DNA of 64,000 nucleotides from Kribbella aluminosa (GTDB lineage Bacteria > Actinomycetota > Actinomycetes > Propionibacteriales > Kribbellaceae): the NCBI RefSeq assembly GCF_017876295.1, contig NZ_JAGINT010000002.1:744001-808000 (forward strand). Direction: 5' to 3'. Positions within the stretch are counted from its first letter, which is position 1. Each line of letters starts with the position of its first letter. Positions 8,109 to 17,181 of this stretch are shown here, in pieces. The notes under the pieces are model-generated. The model had not been told where the DNA came from. It saw only the letters and a program-made list of their open reading frames with translations, and did no database searches. Made by a program: the position numbers and the translations under genes.

Positions 8109-9442
8109 GCAAGCAGTTGCACCTGAACGCGTTCCTGATGAGCACCGGGCACCACGAGGCGTCCTGGCGGCTGCCGGAGAGCGACCCGTTCGCGAACACG
8201 TCGGTCGAGCACTACCAGAAGCTGGCGCAGCTCGCCGAGCGCGGTCTCTTCGACTCGATCTTCTTCGCGGACTCGCCGGTGCTGTTCGGGGACGTGGGTC
8301 GGCGGCCGGCCGGGTCGCTGGAGCCGACCGTGCTGCTGACCGCGATCGCGGCCGTGACATCGCGGATCGGGCTGATCGCGACCGCGTCCACGACGTACAA
8401 CGAGCCGTACAACCTGGCCCGGCGGTTCGCCAGCGTCGACCACGTGAGCGGCGGGCGGGCCGGGTGGAACGTCGTCACCACGGCCGGTCCCGAGGCGGCG
8501 CTGAACTTCAACCTCAGCGATCAGCCGTCGCACGCGGAGCGGTACGAGCGGGCCGCCGAGTTCCTGGAGGTCGCGTACCAGCTGTGGGACTCGTGGCAGG
8601 ACGACGCGGCGGTCGCGGACAAGTCCGAGGGCGTCTGGGCCGTGCAGGAGCGCGTCGTACCGATCGACCACAGCGGACGGCACTTCCAGGTCCGCGGGCC
8701 GCTCAACCTGCCGCGGTCGCCGCAAGGGCATCCGTTGATCGTGCAGGCCGGGTCGTCGGAGGACGGCAAGGGGCTGGCCGCGCGGTACGCCGAGGCGGTG
8801 TTCACCGCGCAGCAGACGCTGGAGGACGCGCAGGACTTCTACCAGGACCTCAAGGGGCGGGCGGTCGCGCTCGGGCGGGACCCGTCGACGATCAAGATCC
8901 TGCCCGGGATCGTGCCGGTGATCGGGTCCACGGTCGAGGAGGCGCAGCGGCTGGAGCACCAGCTGGACTCGCTGATCCGGCCCGAGTACGCCCGGCTGCA
9001 ACTGGCGCGGACGCTCCGGGTCTCGCCGGAGGACCTGCCGCTCGACCAGCAGCTGCCCGCCGACCTCCCGGACGAGGACGAGATCGAGGGCGCGAAGAGC
9101 CGGTACACGCTGATCGTCACGCTCGCCCGCCGCGAGAACCTGACGGTCCGCGAGCTGATCGGCCGGCTCGGCGGCGGGCGTGGGCACCGGACGTTCACCG
9201 GTACGCCGGAGCAGGTCGCGGACGCGATCCAGCACTGGTTCGAGGCGGGCGCGGCGGACGGGTTCAACGTGATGCCGCCGGTGCTCCCGTCCGGGCTCAC
9301 GACGTTTGTCGACGAGGTGATCCCGATCCTGCAGGCGCGCGGCCTGTTCCGCACGTCGTACACCGGCACGACCTTGCGCGACCACTACGGCCTCCCACGC
9401 CCCGCGGGCCGCACGCCGTCGCTGCAGGAGGCGACCGCCTGA
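8105..9442 (+). CDS. LLM-class flavin-dependent monooxygenase (NtaA/SnaA/DszA family)
   Basis: A 445-aa FMNH2-dependent monooxygenase of the bacterial luciferase superfamily, closest in pattern to the NtaA/SnaA/DszA group that attacks sulfonates, sulfones or nitrilotriacetate. Characteristic stretches are LAERGLFDSIFFADSP, RFASVDHVSGGRAGWNVVTT and a C-terminal GTPEQVADAIQHWFEAGAAD. It probably releases sulfite from an imported organosulfur compound using reduced FMN from the flavin reductase at 4996. It is the last gene of the operon, followed at once by a terminator. Confidence 0.85.
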   Translation: MSKQLHLNAFLMSTGHHEASWRLPESDPFANTSVEHYQKLAQLAERGLFDSIFFADSPVLFGDVGRRPAGSLEPTVLLTAIAAVTSRIGLIATASTTYNEPYNLARRFASVDHVSGGRAGWNVVTTAGPEAALNFNLSDQPSHAERYERAAEFLEVAYQLWDSWQDDAAVADKSEGVWAVQERVVPIDHSGRHFQVRGPLNLPRSPQGHPLIVQAGSSEDGKGLAARYAEAVFTAQQTLEDAQDFYQDLKGRAVALGRDPSTIKILPGIVPVIGSTVEEAQRLEHQLDSLIRPEYARLQLARTLRVSPEDLPLDQQLPADLPDEDEIEGAKSRYTLIVTLARRENLTVRELIGRLGGGRGHRTFTGTPEQVADAIQHWFEAGAADGFNVMPPVLPSGLTTFVDEVIPILQARGLFRTSYTGTTLRDHYGLPRPAGRTPSLQEATA

Positions 9443-9445
9443 TCC

Positions 9446-9483
9446 GCTGGTGCTGGGCCCGTCAGGTGGCCGGCCCAGCATCA
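9446..9483 (+). terminator. terminator of the sulfur operon
   Basis: Inverted repeat CTGGTGCTGGGCC (9446-9458) and GGCCCAGCATCAG (9471-9483), 12 of 13 positions pairing, starting a few bases after the monooxygenase stop. No clear T-tract. Confidence 0.65.
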
Positions 9484-9488
9484 GCCCA

Positions 9489-10013
9489 TCACTCCACCTG
9501 TACGACCAGCTTTCCGACGGCCTTGCCGTCCTGCATGATGCGGTGCGCCTCGCCGATCTCGTCCATCGTGAAGACACGGTCGATCCGGATCGGGAGCTTG
9601 CCGGCCGCGACCAGGTCGACGTACCGCTGGAACGTCTCGGCGGGCAGGTCCGAACTCTCGCCGCCGTACGCGGTCAGCCGGACGCCGTTCGGAAGGTAGT
9701 CCATCGGGTAGAAGTCGGGGATCGTCCAGGTATCGCTGAGCATTCCGGTGAAACACACAGTCCCGCGGACGGCCGTCGCTTTGAGGGTGTCCGGGAGAAC
9801 ATTCGTGCCGACCAGTTCAAGTGCCGTGTGCACCCCGTCCGGGAGAATGGCCCGGACCTTTTCCGCGACGTTGCCGTCGTCAACGATCGGGTGATCGACG
9901 CCGACGACGACCACCTGCTGCCCCGGTGCGAACTCGCCGCCGGGTGCCAGGTCGACGGTGCCGGCCGCCTCGATCCCGGAGATCAGCGGGAACCAGGCAT
10001 TGGTCACCCATGA
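9489..10013 (-). pseudogene. zinc-type alcohol dehydrogenase/quinone oxidoreductase, internally deleted
   Basis: Remnant of an MDR-superfamily NADPH oxidoreductase. The 3' part is good: LPDGVHTALELVGTNVLPD, then a C terminus ending AHRIMQDGKAVGKLVVQVE. The N-terminal catalytic domain is reduced to a short piece (FPLISGIEAAGTVDLAPGGE, FAPGQQVV), which joins directly to VDHPIVDDGN at about 9890-9915. The missing part normally holds the rest of the GroES-like domain and the NADP-binding GxxGxxG stretch. Family members are about 320 aa; only about 170 codons remain. The reading frame also runs on antisense to the next gene, which is meaningless. Confidence 0.75.
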
Positions 10014-10040
10014 TGGCCGACCCTGTGAAAGAGTTTCTCC

Positions 10041-10820
10041 ATGCGGAAGAACCCGCGCGTTGTCGCCCACCGCGGAGCCAGTGCGGTTGACCCGGAACAC
10101 ACGCTCGCGGCGTACCGCAGGGCCATCGAGGTCGGCGCGGACGGCCTCGAGTGTGACGTCCGGCTGACCGCGGACGGGCACCTGGTCTGCGTCCACGACC
10201 GGCGGATCGAACGTACGTCGAACGGCACCGGCGTGGTGTCCAGGATGAGCCTCGCGGAGCTGGAGCGGTACGACTGGGGCTCCTGGAAGAACGGGGACGA
10301 CCGGCAGCCGGTCCTCACCCTCGAGACGCTGCTCGCGACCGTCCGGGACGCCGGGCGGCCGGTCGAGCTCGCGGTCGAGACCAAGCACCCGACCCGGTAC
10401 GCCGGCCTCGTCGAACGCCGCCTGGTCGAGGCCCTGGACCGCTTCGGCTGGGCGCACCAGCGGCTCGGAACGGAGTCGCCGGTCCGGGTGATGAGCTTCT
10501 CCTGGCTCTCGCTCCGCCGGATGCGCGCCCTGGCCCCCGGCCTGCGCACCGTCCTGCTGATGGACCGGATCCCGCTGCGCTTCCGCGACGGCACCCTCCC
10601 GGCCGGCGTTTCGTACGCCGGACCGAGCCTGGCGATCGTCACCGCGAACCCGGAGTACGTCGACCGCGCGCACAAACACGGGCATCAGGTGCACGTCTGG
10701 ACCGTGAACGCCGAGAACGACGTCCGGCAGTGCCGCGACATCGGCGTCGACGCGGTGATCAGCGACCGCCCGGACATGGCGCTGCGAGTACTGGGGGAAG
10801 AAGTAGGACGTCGCCCCTGA
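10041..10820 (+). CDS. glycerophosphodiester phosphodiesterase
   Basis: A 259-aa GDPD-family enzyme hydrolysing glycerophosphodiesters to glycerol-3-phosphate and an alcohol. The diagnostic N terminus VVAHRGASAVDPEHTLAAY (HRG with catalytic His) is followed by GLECDVRLTADGHLVCVHD, which holds the metal-binding Glu/Asp and second His, and the late HVWTVNAENDVRQC. There is no signal peptide, so it is probably cytoplasmic. It is divergent from the dehydrogenase remnant. Confidence 0.93.
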   Translation: MRKNPRVVAHRGASAVDPEHTLAAYRRAIEVGADGLECDVRLTADGHLVCVHDRRIERTSNGTGVVSRMSLAELERYDWGSWKNGDDRQPVLTLETLLATVRDAGRPVELAVETKHPTRYAGLVERRLVEALDRFGWAHQRLGTESPVRVMSFSWLSLRRMRALAPGLRTVLLMDRIPLRFRDGTLPAGVSYAGPSLAIVTANPEYVDRAHKHGHQVHVWTVNAENDVRQCRDIGVDAVISDRPDMALRVLGEEVGRRP

Positions 10821-11062
10821 CCTGCGGGTTTGTGACACGCCGGGACGGAATTGTGTGGCTTGCGTCACGCCGGTCTGGATACGTAGCGGGGTGAATGCGG
10901 GCGGTTATTGCAACGTTCAATTCCGTCGATTTCGTTACGGTTTCCGGGGGTTTAGGCGGGACTCCGCAGAGGGCTATGTAACGGAATACCTGCGGGTGTT
11001 TTCGGGGCCGGGTTCGTGGGCAGAACTCCCAGTGGCTGAACCGATCATCGAGGAGACCCTGC

Positions 11063-11479
11063 TTGTCCTCTGCGACCCTGCCCGCCGACGTCAGCGTCGT
11101 GGACGTCGTACTGCCGCACGAAGTGTCCGCGGTAGCGGACGCCCGGCGCCGTCTTGGCGCCTACCTGAAGCGCTACCGGGTCGCCCGCACCGCCTCCGAC
11201 GACGCCCAGCTCGTTCTCTCCGAGCTGCTCTCGAACGCGATCCGGTACGCCCCGCCACTGCCCACCGGCGACGTCCGCGCCGCCTGGTGGATCGACGCGG
11301 CCGGCATCCACGTGGAGGTCACCGACGGCCGCGGTGACACCGAGCCGCAGCGCATCACCGACCCGCACCCCGAATCCATCGGCGGCCGCGGCCTGGCGAT
11401 CGTCGACGTACTGACCACCGGCTGGGACGTCCGGACCGCCGCCACCCACCGCACCGTGCACGCCACCATCCCCAACTGA
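11063..11479 (+). CDS. RsbW-like ATP-binding protein (anti-sigma/HATPase)
   Basis: A 138-aa single-domain GHKL ATPase of the anti-sigma-factor RsbW type. The N box is LVLSELLSNAIRYA, the G1-type stretch is VEVTDGRGDTEP and GGRGLAIVDVLTTGWDV holds the G2 motif. Actinobacteria carry many such stand-alone regulators; its partner is not encoded nearby. The TTG start at 11063 is chosen because GAGGAGA lies 6-7 bp upstream. The 240-bp upstream gap holds only promoter-like sequence. Confidence 0.82.
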   Translation: MSSATLPADVSVVDVVLPHEVSAVADARRRLGAYLKRYRVARTASDDAQLVLSELLSNAIRYAPPLPTGDVRAAWWIDAAGIHVEVTDGRGDTEPQRITDPHPESIGGRGLAIVDVLTTGWDVRTAATHRTVHATIPN

Positions 11480-11517
11480 CCGGCCCGGCGCCCAGTGCCG
11501 GGCGTTCGGTCGGTTGG
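11472..11517 (+). terminator. long hairpin terminator
   Basis: Two nested stems: outer CCAACTGACCG (11472-11482) with CGGTCGGTTGG (11507-11517), one mismatch, and inner GCCCGGC (11483-11489) with GCCGGGC (11497-11503). It begins inside the last codons of the ATPase gene. Confidence 0.7.
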
Positions 11518-11552
11518 CTCTGGGGTGGTGTGGGCTGTAAGACTGCGGGGTT

Positions 11553-12524
11553 ATGGGAAAGAAGTCGCGGCAGCGCGCGCAGAACACGACTCCGACCGTC
11601 ACGCTCGACCCGGCCGACCTGGTGGACGTCGGCCCGCGGGAACCGTGCCCGTGCGGCTCGGGTAAGCGGTTCAAGCAGTGCCACGGCAAGGACCGCGCAC
11701 AGGCGGCGGACGCGTTCGTGGTCCGGCCGTTCGAGGGGCTGCCGTCGGAGTGTGACCTGATCGCGTTCCGCGAGATCGTCCCGTCCGGCAGCGTGCAGGT
11801 CGAGCTGGCCGGCGACAACGCCGGCAAGGTGGTGAACCTGGTGACGCTGCTCCCGATGGCGATGCCGGGTCTGGTCCGCGACGACGAGACGATCTGGATC
11901 GGCCTGCAGACGCACGCCTCCTCCGGAGACCCGAGCCGCGACCTCGGGCACGCGATCACCGCCGCACTCCGCACCGAGCCGGGCAACCCGATCCAGCTCG
12001 GCGACCTGATGAAGGACGGCCCGCGGCTGCAGGACCTGATCGACACCGGCAAGCCGCTCGACATCAAGGTCCACGAAGGCTTCGACTACTGGGTCGGCGA
12101 GAACGTCGAGGACCCGACCGGCGAGGTCGCAGCCGGCCTCGAGCGCGCGAACGCCGCCGCTGCTCCGACGGTACGGCTGGAGTCGGTCGAGGCGGCGTAC
12201 TGGACCCAGATCGGCGACCGCATCTACCTCCGCTGGGTCATGCCGCACACCGAGGACACCCTCCTCGACGCCCTGGCCCGCCTGCATGCCGCGGGCTCCT
12301 CGGCGCTGGTCGACGGCAGCCGCCTGATCGGCTCCTTCCGCGCGCTCGGCGTACTGGCCCCGGTCTGGGAGCTGCCGGCCGGCACCGGAGCCGCCGACGT
12401 GGAGAAGCCCGCCGCGGACTTCGCCACCGCCCTGGAGAAGGCACTGGCGACCGAGGCCCCGCTGACCACCGAAGAGCGGGCCGCCAAGGCCGGTCTGGCG
12501 AGCCGCCAACTGACCATCCGCTGA
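11553..12524 (+). CDS. SEC-C motif protein, DUF5926 type
   Basis: A 323-aa protein of the actinobacterial DUF5926 type. A basic N terminus (MGKKSRQRAQ) precedes a SEC-C zinc motif PCPCGSGKRFKQCHG (Cys32, Cys34, Cys43, His44), as found at the SecA C terminus. The rest is an uncharacterised acidic domain (LPMAMPGLVRDDETIWIGLQ and following). The function is unknown; SEC-C motifs bind zinc and often mediate protein contacts. A strong terminator follows. Confidence 0.8.
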   Translation: MGKKSRQRAQNTTPTVTLDPADLVDVGPREPCPCGSGKRFKQCHGKDRAQAADAFVVRPFEGLPSECDLIAFREIVPSGSVQVELAGDNAGKVVNLVTLLPMAMPGLVRDDETIWIGLQTHASSGDPSRDLGHAITAALRTEPGNPIQLGDLMKDGPRLQDLIDTGKPLDIKVHEGFDYWVGENVEDPTGEVAAGLERANAAAAPTVRLESVEAAYWTQIGDRIYLRWVMPHTEDTLLDALARLHAAGSSALVDGSRLIGSFRALGVLAPVWELPAGTGAADVEKPAADFATALEKALATEAPLTTEERAAKAGLASRQLTIR

Positions 12525-12540
12525 CCCGCCCCGGGAAGCG

Positions 12541-12578
12541 AGAACGCCCACCTCAGCTGGTGCTGAGGTGGGCGTTCT
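12541..12578 (+). terminator. strong intrinsic terminator
   Basis: Perfect 17-bp stem: AGAACGCCCACCTCAGC (12541-12557) with GCTGAGGTGGGCGTTCT (12562-12578), loop TGGT, then GCTGTCTTG. It ends the SEC-C gene. Confidence 0.9.
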
Positions 12579-12768
12579 GCTGTCTTGCAATGGTCTAGGC
12601 CATGATCGTTCAAATTGGCCCAGAAACGTGGACGGCCCAAGTCCTGCTGACGGGGGAGCAACAGGGCCTGGGCCTAGGCATGAAGATTACCCAGGATGCC
12701 CGCCCGCCACAAGCCCCGATTTCACTCCGCGTGTCGCAGGCCTCACGCCAGCCCGCAGCCGGGTCGGG

Positions 12769-13968
12769 TCAGGCGGTGAGTGGGGCGCGGAGTACCGGGC
12801 AGGACATGCAGCGGGGGCCGCCGCGGCCGGAGCCCAGTTCGGAGCCGGAGATGCGGAGGACCTCGATGCCGGACTCTTCGAGGCGGGCGTTCGTCTCGAC
12901 GGTGCGTTCGTACGCGATGCAGACCCGCGGGGCGACCGCGAGGGTGTTGTTCCCGTCGTCCCACTGTTCGCGTTCGGCGGTGACGGGGTCCAGGCCGGTG
13001 TCGATGCGGCGCAGGGTGTCGATGCCGAGCGCCTTCGCGGCGGCGACCAGGAACGGTTCGGGGGTGGCGATGTGGAGCTGCTCGCCGTCGGTGGTGACCG
13101 CGAGCGCGCGCATCTCCTCCGCCATGTTCGGGTACATCAGCACGGCGTCGGTGTCGACCATCGTGCAGACGGTGTCGAGGTGCATCGTCGCCCGCTGCTG
13201 CGCGATCGGTACGGCGAGCACGGTGTGCGCCAGGTCCTTCGCGAACACCCGCCGCGCCAGCCGCTCCACGCCGGCCGGCGTCGTCCGCTCCCCGACCCCG
13301 ACGGCGAGTACGCCGGGGCCGAGCGCGAGGACGTCTCCGCCCTCGAGGTGCTCCAACTGGTGGTCGTACACCTTGTCGGCGCCCGCGAACCGCGGGTGGA
13401 ACGTGTAGATCAGCTCGGTCAGCTGGGTCTCGCGGATCCGGGCCGGCATCGCCAGCGAGGTGACCGCGACCGAGTCCCGGATCCAGACGCTCGAGTCGCG
13501 GGTGAAGAGCAGGTTCGGCAGCGGGTCGATGAGGAAGTCCTCGTGCGCCAGGAGCGACGTGACCAACCCGCCCGCATGCACCTCGTCGTTGCGTACGCCG
13601 GCCATCAGCGCCTCGGCCAGCGCGGCCGGATCGAGGTCGCCGAGGGACGCCCGCAGGTAGTCGCGGAGCGTGTCGCCGAGCCGCAGGTCCTCGGTCGCGC
13701 CCACGACCGCCTGGGCGCGGGCTTCAGGGTCGTCGAGGGACTCCGTGAGCAGCTCGCCGAGGTACAGCACCTCGACGTCGCGGTCGCGGAGGGCCTGGGC
13801 GAAGGCGTCGTGCTCGTCCTGCGCCCGGCCGACCCACGGGATGCCGTCGAACAGCAGCTTGTCGTTGTTCCGCGGCGTGAGGCGCCGCAGCTCGTTGCCG
13901 GGCCGGTGCAGCATCACCGTTCGCAGCCGGCCGACCTCACTGTCGACGCCGTACGTCCTGTCAGCCAT
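12769..13968 (-). CDS. arcA: arginine deiminase
   Basis: A 399-aa arginine deiminase (L-arginine to citrulline and ammonia). The family landmarks are in order: LRTVMLHRPGNELRRLTPRN at the N terminus, FTRDSSVWIRD, HLEGGDVLALG, MHLDTVCTMVD with the catalytic His, and the active-site cysteine in RCMSCPV near the C terminus. The full length is normal. The start is ATG 13968 (MADRTYGVDSEVG). No arcB, arcC or arcD gene lies beside it, so arginine use through this enzyme relies on genes elsewhere. Confidence 0.95.
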   Translation of the reverse strand: MADRTYGVDSEVGRLRTVMLHRPGNELRRLTPRNNDKLLFDGIPWVGRAQDEHDAFAQALRDRDVEVLYLGELLTESLDDPEARAQAVVGATEDLRLGDTLRDYLRASLGDLDPAALAEALMAGVRNDEVHAGGLVTSLLAHEDFLIDPLPNLLFTRDSSVWIRDSVAVTSLAMPARIRETQLTELIYTFHPRFAGADKVYDHQLEHLEGGDVLALGPGVLAVGVGERTTPAGVERLARRVFAKDLAHTVLAVPIAQQRATMHLDTVCTMVDTDAVLMYPNMAEEMRALAVTTDGEQLHIATPEPFLVAAAKALGIDTLRRIDTGLDPVTAEREQWDDGNNTLAVAPRVCIAYERTVETNARLEESGIEVLRISGSELGSGRGGPRCMSCPVLRAPLTA

Positions 13969-14042
13969 CCGTCCGCCCTTCGGTCGCGGTCTACCGACCA
14001 CGCTACGACCATCCCGCTAATCTGTCTGATTGTCCGACAATA

Positions 14043-14633
14043 TCAGTCACGTACGCGGTCGTAGAACAGGCAGAGGGCGCCCGACTCGGTGGGGGTCGAG
14101 GCGGCCAGCTTCCAGGACGTGGCCGGGAGGCCGTCCTCGAACAGGCGGGCGCCGCCGCCGACCAGCTCGGGGGCGAGGGTGATGCTGAGGCGGTCGATCT
14201 CGTCGGCGGCGAGCAGCGCGCGGATCACGCTGGAGCTGGCCAGCACGATGATGTCGCCGCCGTCCTGGGCGCGGAGTCGCTTGACCACGTCCGCCGGTTC
14301 GCCGTCCGCGATCCGGGAGTTCTGCCACGGGGCCTCGGTCAGGGTTGTGGAGAAGACGACCTTCTCGGTCTCGTTCAGCCAGCGGGAGAACGTGCGGTCC
14401 TGCGGAGCGGCGTTCTCGTCGTCGGCGACCGACGGCCAGAAGCTGCCGAAGCCCTCGTAGTTCTTCCGGCCGAGCAGGGCGGTGGTGGCCGGTCCGGTAA
14501 CCCGGAGCATGTGCTCGCGGGCGCCCTCGGTGATCGCGTGCGGCACGATCCAGCTCATGTCGTAGTCGCCGCCGGCACCGTTGGTGCGGCCGTCGAGCGA
14601 GAGTGAGAAGTTGGCAACCACGGTGCGGGTCAT
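14043..14633 (-). CDS. dihydrofolate reductase family protein
   Basis: A 196-aa RibD C-terminal-domain/DHFR-like reductase. Seen are TRTVVANFSLSLDGRTNG at the N terminus, ALLGRKNYEGFGSFWP, VVFSTTLTEAPWQNSRI and GDIIVLASSSVIRALL, the usual order of this stand-alone family, whose members bind NADPH but whose substrates are mostly unknown. A clear GGAAGAGG ribosome-binding site precedes ATG 14633. It is probably not the housekeeping DHFR. Confidence 0.85.
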   Translation of the reverse strand: MTRTVVANFSLSLDGRTNGAGGDYDMSWIVPHAITEGAREHMLRVTGPATTALLGRKNYEGFGSFWPSVADDENAAPQDRTFSRWLNETEKVVFSTTLTEAPWQNSRIADGEPADVVKRLRAQDGGDIIVLASSSVIRALLAADEIDRLSITLAPELVGGGARLFEDGLPATSWKLAASTPTESGALCLFYDRVRD

Positions 14634-14818
14634 GTCGGTACCTCTTCCGGTTCGGTTCTGCTGATGTCTCACATCCTGCTGCCGTCGCCCCGGCGGAACA
14701 TCTGCCAGCTGGCCGATATCGCCCGCGCGCCCGGCCGATCGTTCGAAAGAACGAGATCTCCACAGGTGGCCGATACTGAGGAGATCGATCGCCTGCCGAG
14801 GAACTAGGCTGCGGTGCT

Positions 14819-15637
14819 GTGCCCGGTGATGCTGTGCTCGAAAAGCCCGACGAAACGCCCGACGACAAGGAACCGTTCGAGCGTGCTGTCGCCTGCGTGA
14901 TTCCGGCGAAGGACGAGGCCGGCCGGATCGCGGCGACCGTCGACGCGGTGCACAAGATCATCGGCGTCGACCTGGTCGTGGTCGTCGACGACGGCTCCAC
15001 GGACCGGACGGCCGAGGTGGCCGAGCAGGCCGGCGCCGTCGTCGTACGGCACGAGCGGAACCGTGGGAAGGCCGCGGCGATGGAGACCGGCGCGGCGGCT
15101 GTCGCCGAGCGCGACGGGGCCCGCCCGCGGCACCTGCTGTTCCTGGACGCCGACCTGACCGAGACCGCGGCCGCGGCCGGACCGTTGATCGAGCCGGTGC
15201 AGACGGGCCGTGCGGACATGACCATCGGGACGCTGCCGGCACAGGTCCGTGCCGACGGGTCCAAGGCCGGCGGACACGGGTTCGTCGTCCGCCTCGCGCG
15301 GGCCGGGATCCGGGAGGCGACGGGCTGGGCGCCCGAGCAGCCGTTGTCCGGGCAGCGCTGTCTGACCCGCGCAGCGTTCGACTCCGCCGTACCGCTGGCC
15401 GCCGGGTTCGGGGTCGAGACCGCGCTGACGATCGATCTCGGGCGGAAGGGCTTCCGGATCGTGGAGGTGCCGATCGAGGTCCGGCACCGCGCGACCGGGA
15501 CCGATCTGCGCGGGCAGCTGCACCGCGCGAAGCAGTACCTGCACGTCCGGCGTGCGCTCGCCGCTCGCAGTGCGCTGCCCGCGGACGGTGGTGGACCGTC
15601 GCTGCGCAGCCTGTTCCCGCGGAAGTCCGCGCAATGA
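14819..15637 (+). CDS. family 2 glycosyltransferase
   Basis: A 272-aa GT2-type cytoplasmic glycosyltransferase using an activated sugar. The GT-A core shows VACVIPAKDEAGRIAATVDA, VVVVDDGSTDRTAEVA and the metal-binding LLFLDADL. Its acceptor may be a polyprenyl phosphate: the next gene encodes a GT-C membrane transferase that uses lipid-linked sugar, and the two overlap by 4 bp. The GTG start at 14819 is uncertain. Confidence 0.82.
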   Translation: MPGDAVLEKPDETPDDKEPFERAVACVIPAKDEAGRIAATVDAVHKIIGVDLVVVVDDGSTDRTAEVAEQAGAVVVRHERNRGKAAAMETGAAAVAERDGARPRHLLFLDADLTETAAAAGPLIEPVQTGRADMTIGTLPAQVRADGSKAGGHGFVVRLARAGIREATGWAPEQPLSGQRCLTRAAFDSAVPLAAGFGVETALTIDLGRKGFRIVEVPIEVRHRATGTDLRGQLHRAKQYLHVRRALAARSALPADGGGPSLRSLFPRKSAQ

Positions 15638-17181
15638 GCACCGACCTCGAGCTCGGACAGAAGTACGGCCGCCGCGCTGTCGCCCTCTACCTCGCGTGTA
15701 CGGCGCTGATCGTCGCGGTCGGACTGCTCGGTCCGTCCGTCGTGGTGCTGACGCTGACCAACCGGCACCCGTGGCTCCCGTCGTACTGGTTCGACGCCAA
15801 GCCGAACGACTGGCTCGTGTCGGTGATGATCTACGTCGCGATCCTGCTCGGCGGGTACGGCGTCTACCTTGCCACCAAGGCGCTACGGCACGGCTGGGCG
15901 CCGCGCGTCGACCGGTTGATTGCCTTGGGCATCGGTACGACGGCGGCCGTCACACTGGTCCCGCCGATGGCGTCCGGTGACGTGCTGATCTACGCGGCGT
16001 ACGGGCGGATCATGGCGCTCGGCGGCGATCCGTACACGGCCTCCCCCGCGGACACCATCCGGCTCGGGTACGACCCGGTGATCACCGCGACCGAGCGGCC
16101 GTGGCAGGGCGCGCGCAGCGTGTACGGGCCGATCGCGACCTGGATACAGTGGCTGTCCTCGCTGATCGGCGGCGACTCCGCGCAGCTCACCGTGTGGATG
16201 CTGCAGGTGTCGGTCGCGATCAGCCTGGTCGTCACCGGTCTGCTGCTGGTCAAGCTGGTCGGCAAGGACCTGCCGGCCAAACGACGCGTGATCATGCTCA
16301 GCCTGGCGAACCCGCTGCTCCTGTGGGCGGTGCTGGCCGGCGCGCACAACGACTCGATCGCGGTGATGTTCGCGGTGGTCGCGCTGGTGCTGTTCCGCCG
16401 GCACGTGTTCCTGGCCGGCCTGATGCTCGGCGTCGCGGGCTGTACCAAGCTGTCGATCGGCCTGGTCGGCATCGCGATGCTCTGGGCGCTGCGGGCCGAC
16501 CGGCGCAAGTGCCTGTACTTCTGCGGCGGCGGCGCGATCGCCATGGGCGGGCTGTACGCGATCGTCGGCCTGCAGGCGTTCCAGCAGGCGCGGTCGCAGA
16601 CGTCGTTCATCTCCACCGGTACGCCGCACAAGGTGCTGCTGAGCCTCTTCGGCCTGTTCCTGCCGAACGGTCTGGTCCGGACGGTCATCGCGATCCTGGC
16701 CTGGGTCGGGCTGGTCGTGGTCGCGATCCTGCTGTCGCAGGTCTTCCCGAAGTCGTTGGTGCCGCAAACACATCCCGACGACCCGACCCCGGCCGCGATC
16801 CGGTACACCGCGATCTACGCGATCCCCTGGTCGCTGACCGCGATGTACTCGCTGCCCTGGTACGACGTGATCGCCTGGGCCGCACTGGCCGCGGTCGCCG
16901 CGTCGAAGGTCGACGGGTTGATGGTCGTCCGGACGACGATGCTCGCGATCGCGTACGTGCCCGGCCGGGACCCGCACGCCAGGCAGGTCGCCGCCAGCCT
17001 GTCGGACTCGCTGGAGTTCTTCAGCTCGCGGCTCCGCGACACCCTCTGCCCCGCGATCGAGCTGGCCGTGCTGATCGGCCTGATCCTCTGGGCCCGCCGC
17101 AACGGCGCCCAGTGGTGGCCGTACGACTGGCCCCGCCGCAAACAGAAACCCGTGCCGCAGAAAACCGCCGAGGTCAGTTAG
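15634..17181 (+). CDS. GT-C membrane glycosyltransferase (MptB/GT87-like)
   Basis: A 515-aa integral membrane protein with about twelve hydrophobic segments. The luminal loop after the first segments carries SGDVLIYAAYGRIMALGGDP (residues about 113-132), resembling the acidic catalytic loop of polyprenol-phosphate-mannose-dependent transferases such as MptB. LSLANPLLLWAVLAGAHNDS is also family-typical. Predicted role: adding a lipid-linked sugar, probably mannose, to a cell-envelope glycan. It is translationally coupled to the GT2 gene and convergent with larC, whose 3' end overlaps it by 4 bp. Confidence 0.8.
   Translation: MSTDLELGQKYGRRAVALYLACTALIVAVGLLGPSVVVLTLTNRHPWLPSYWFDAKPNDWLVSVMIYVAILLGGYGVYLATKALRHGWAPRVDRLIALGIGTTAAVTLVPPMASGDVLIYAAYGRIMALGGDPYTASPADTIRLGYDPVITATERPWQGARSVYGPIATWIQWLSSLIGGDSAQLTVWMLQVSVAISLVVTGLLLVKLVGKDLPAKRRVIMLSLANPLLLWAVLAGAHNDSIAVMFAVVALVLFRRHVFLAGLMLGVAGCTKLSIGLVGIAMLWALRADRRKCLYFCGGGAIAMGGLYAIVGLQAFQQARSQTSFISTGTPHKVLLSLFGLFLPNGLVRTVIAILAWVGLVVVAILLSQVFPKSLVPQTHPDDPTPAAIRYTAIYAIPWSLTAMYSLPWYDVIAWAALAAVAASKVDGLMVVRTTMLAIAYVPGRDPHARQVAASLSDSLEFFSSRLRDTLCPAIELAVLIGLILWARRNGAQWWPYDWPRRKQKPVPQKTAEVS

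Noticed and set aside
10013..10868. Upstream continuation of the alcohol dehydrogenase frame opposite the glycerophosphodiesterase gene
   Set aside because: The frame is open by composition only; the sense-strand gene is complete and conserved, so the pseudogene is taken to begin near 10013.
10855..11337. 160-aa open frame upstream of and across the RsbW-like gene
   Set aside because: It runs out of frame into the conserved ATPase gene and becomes Arg-rich there.
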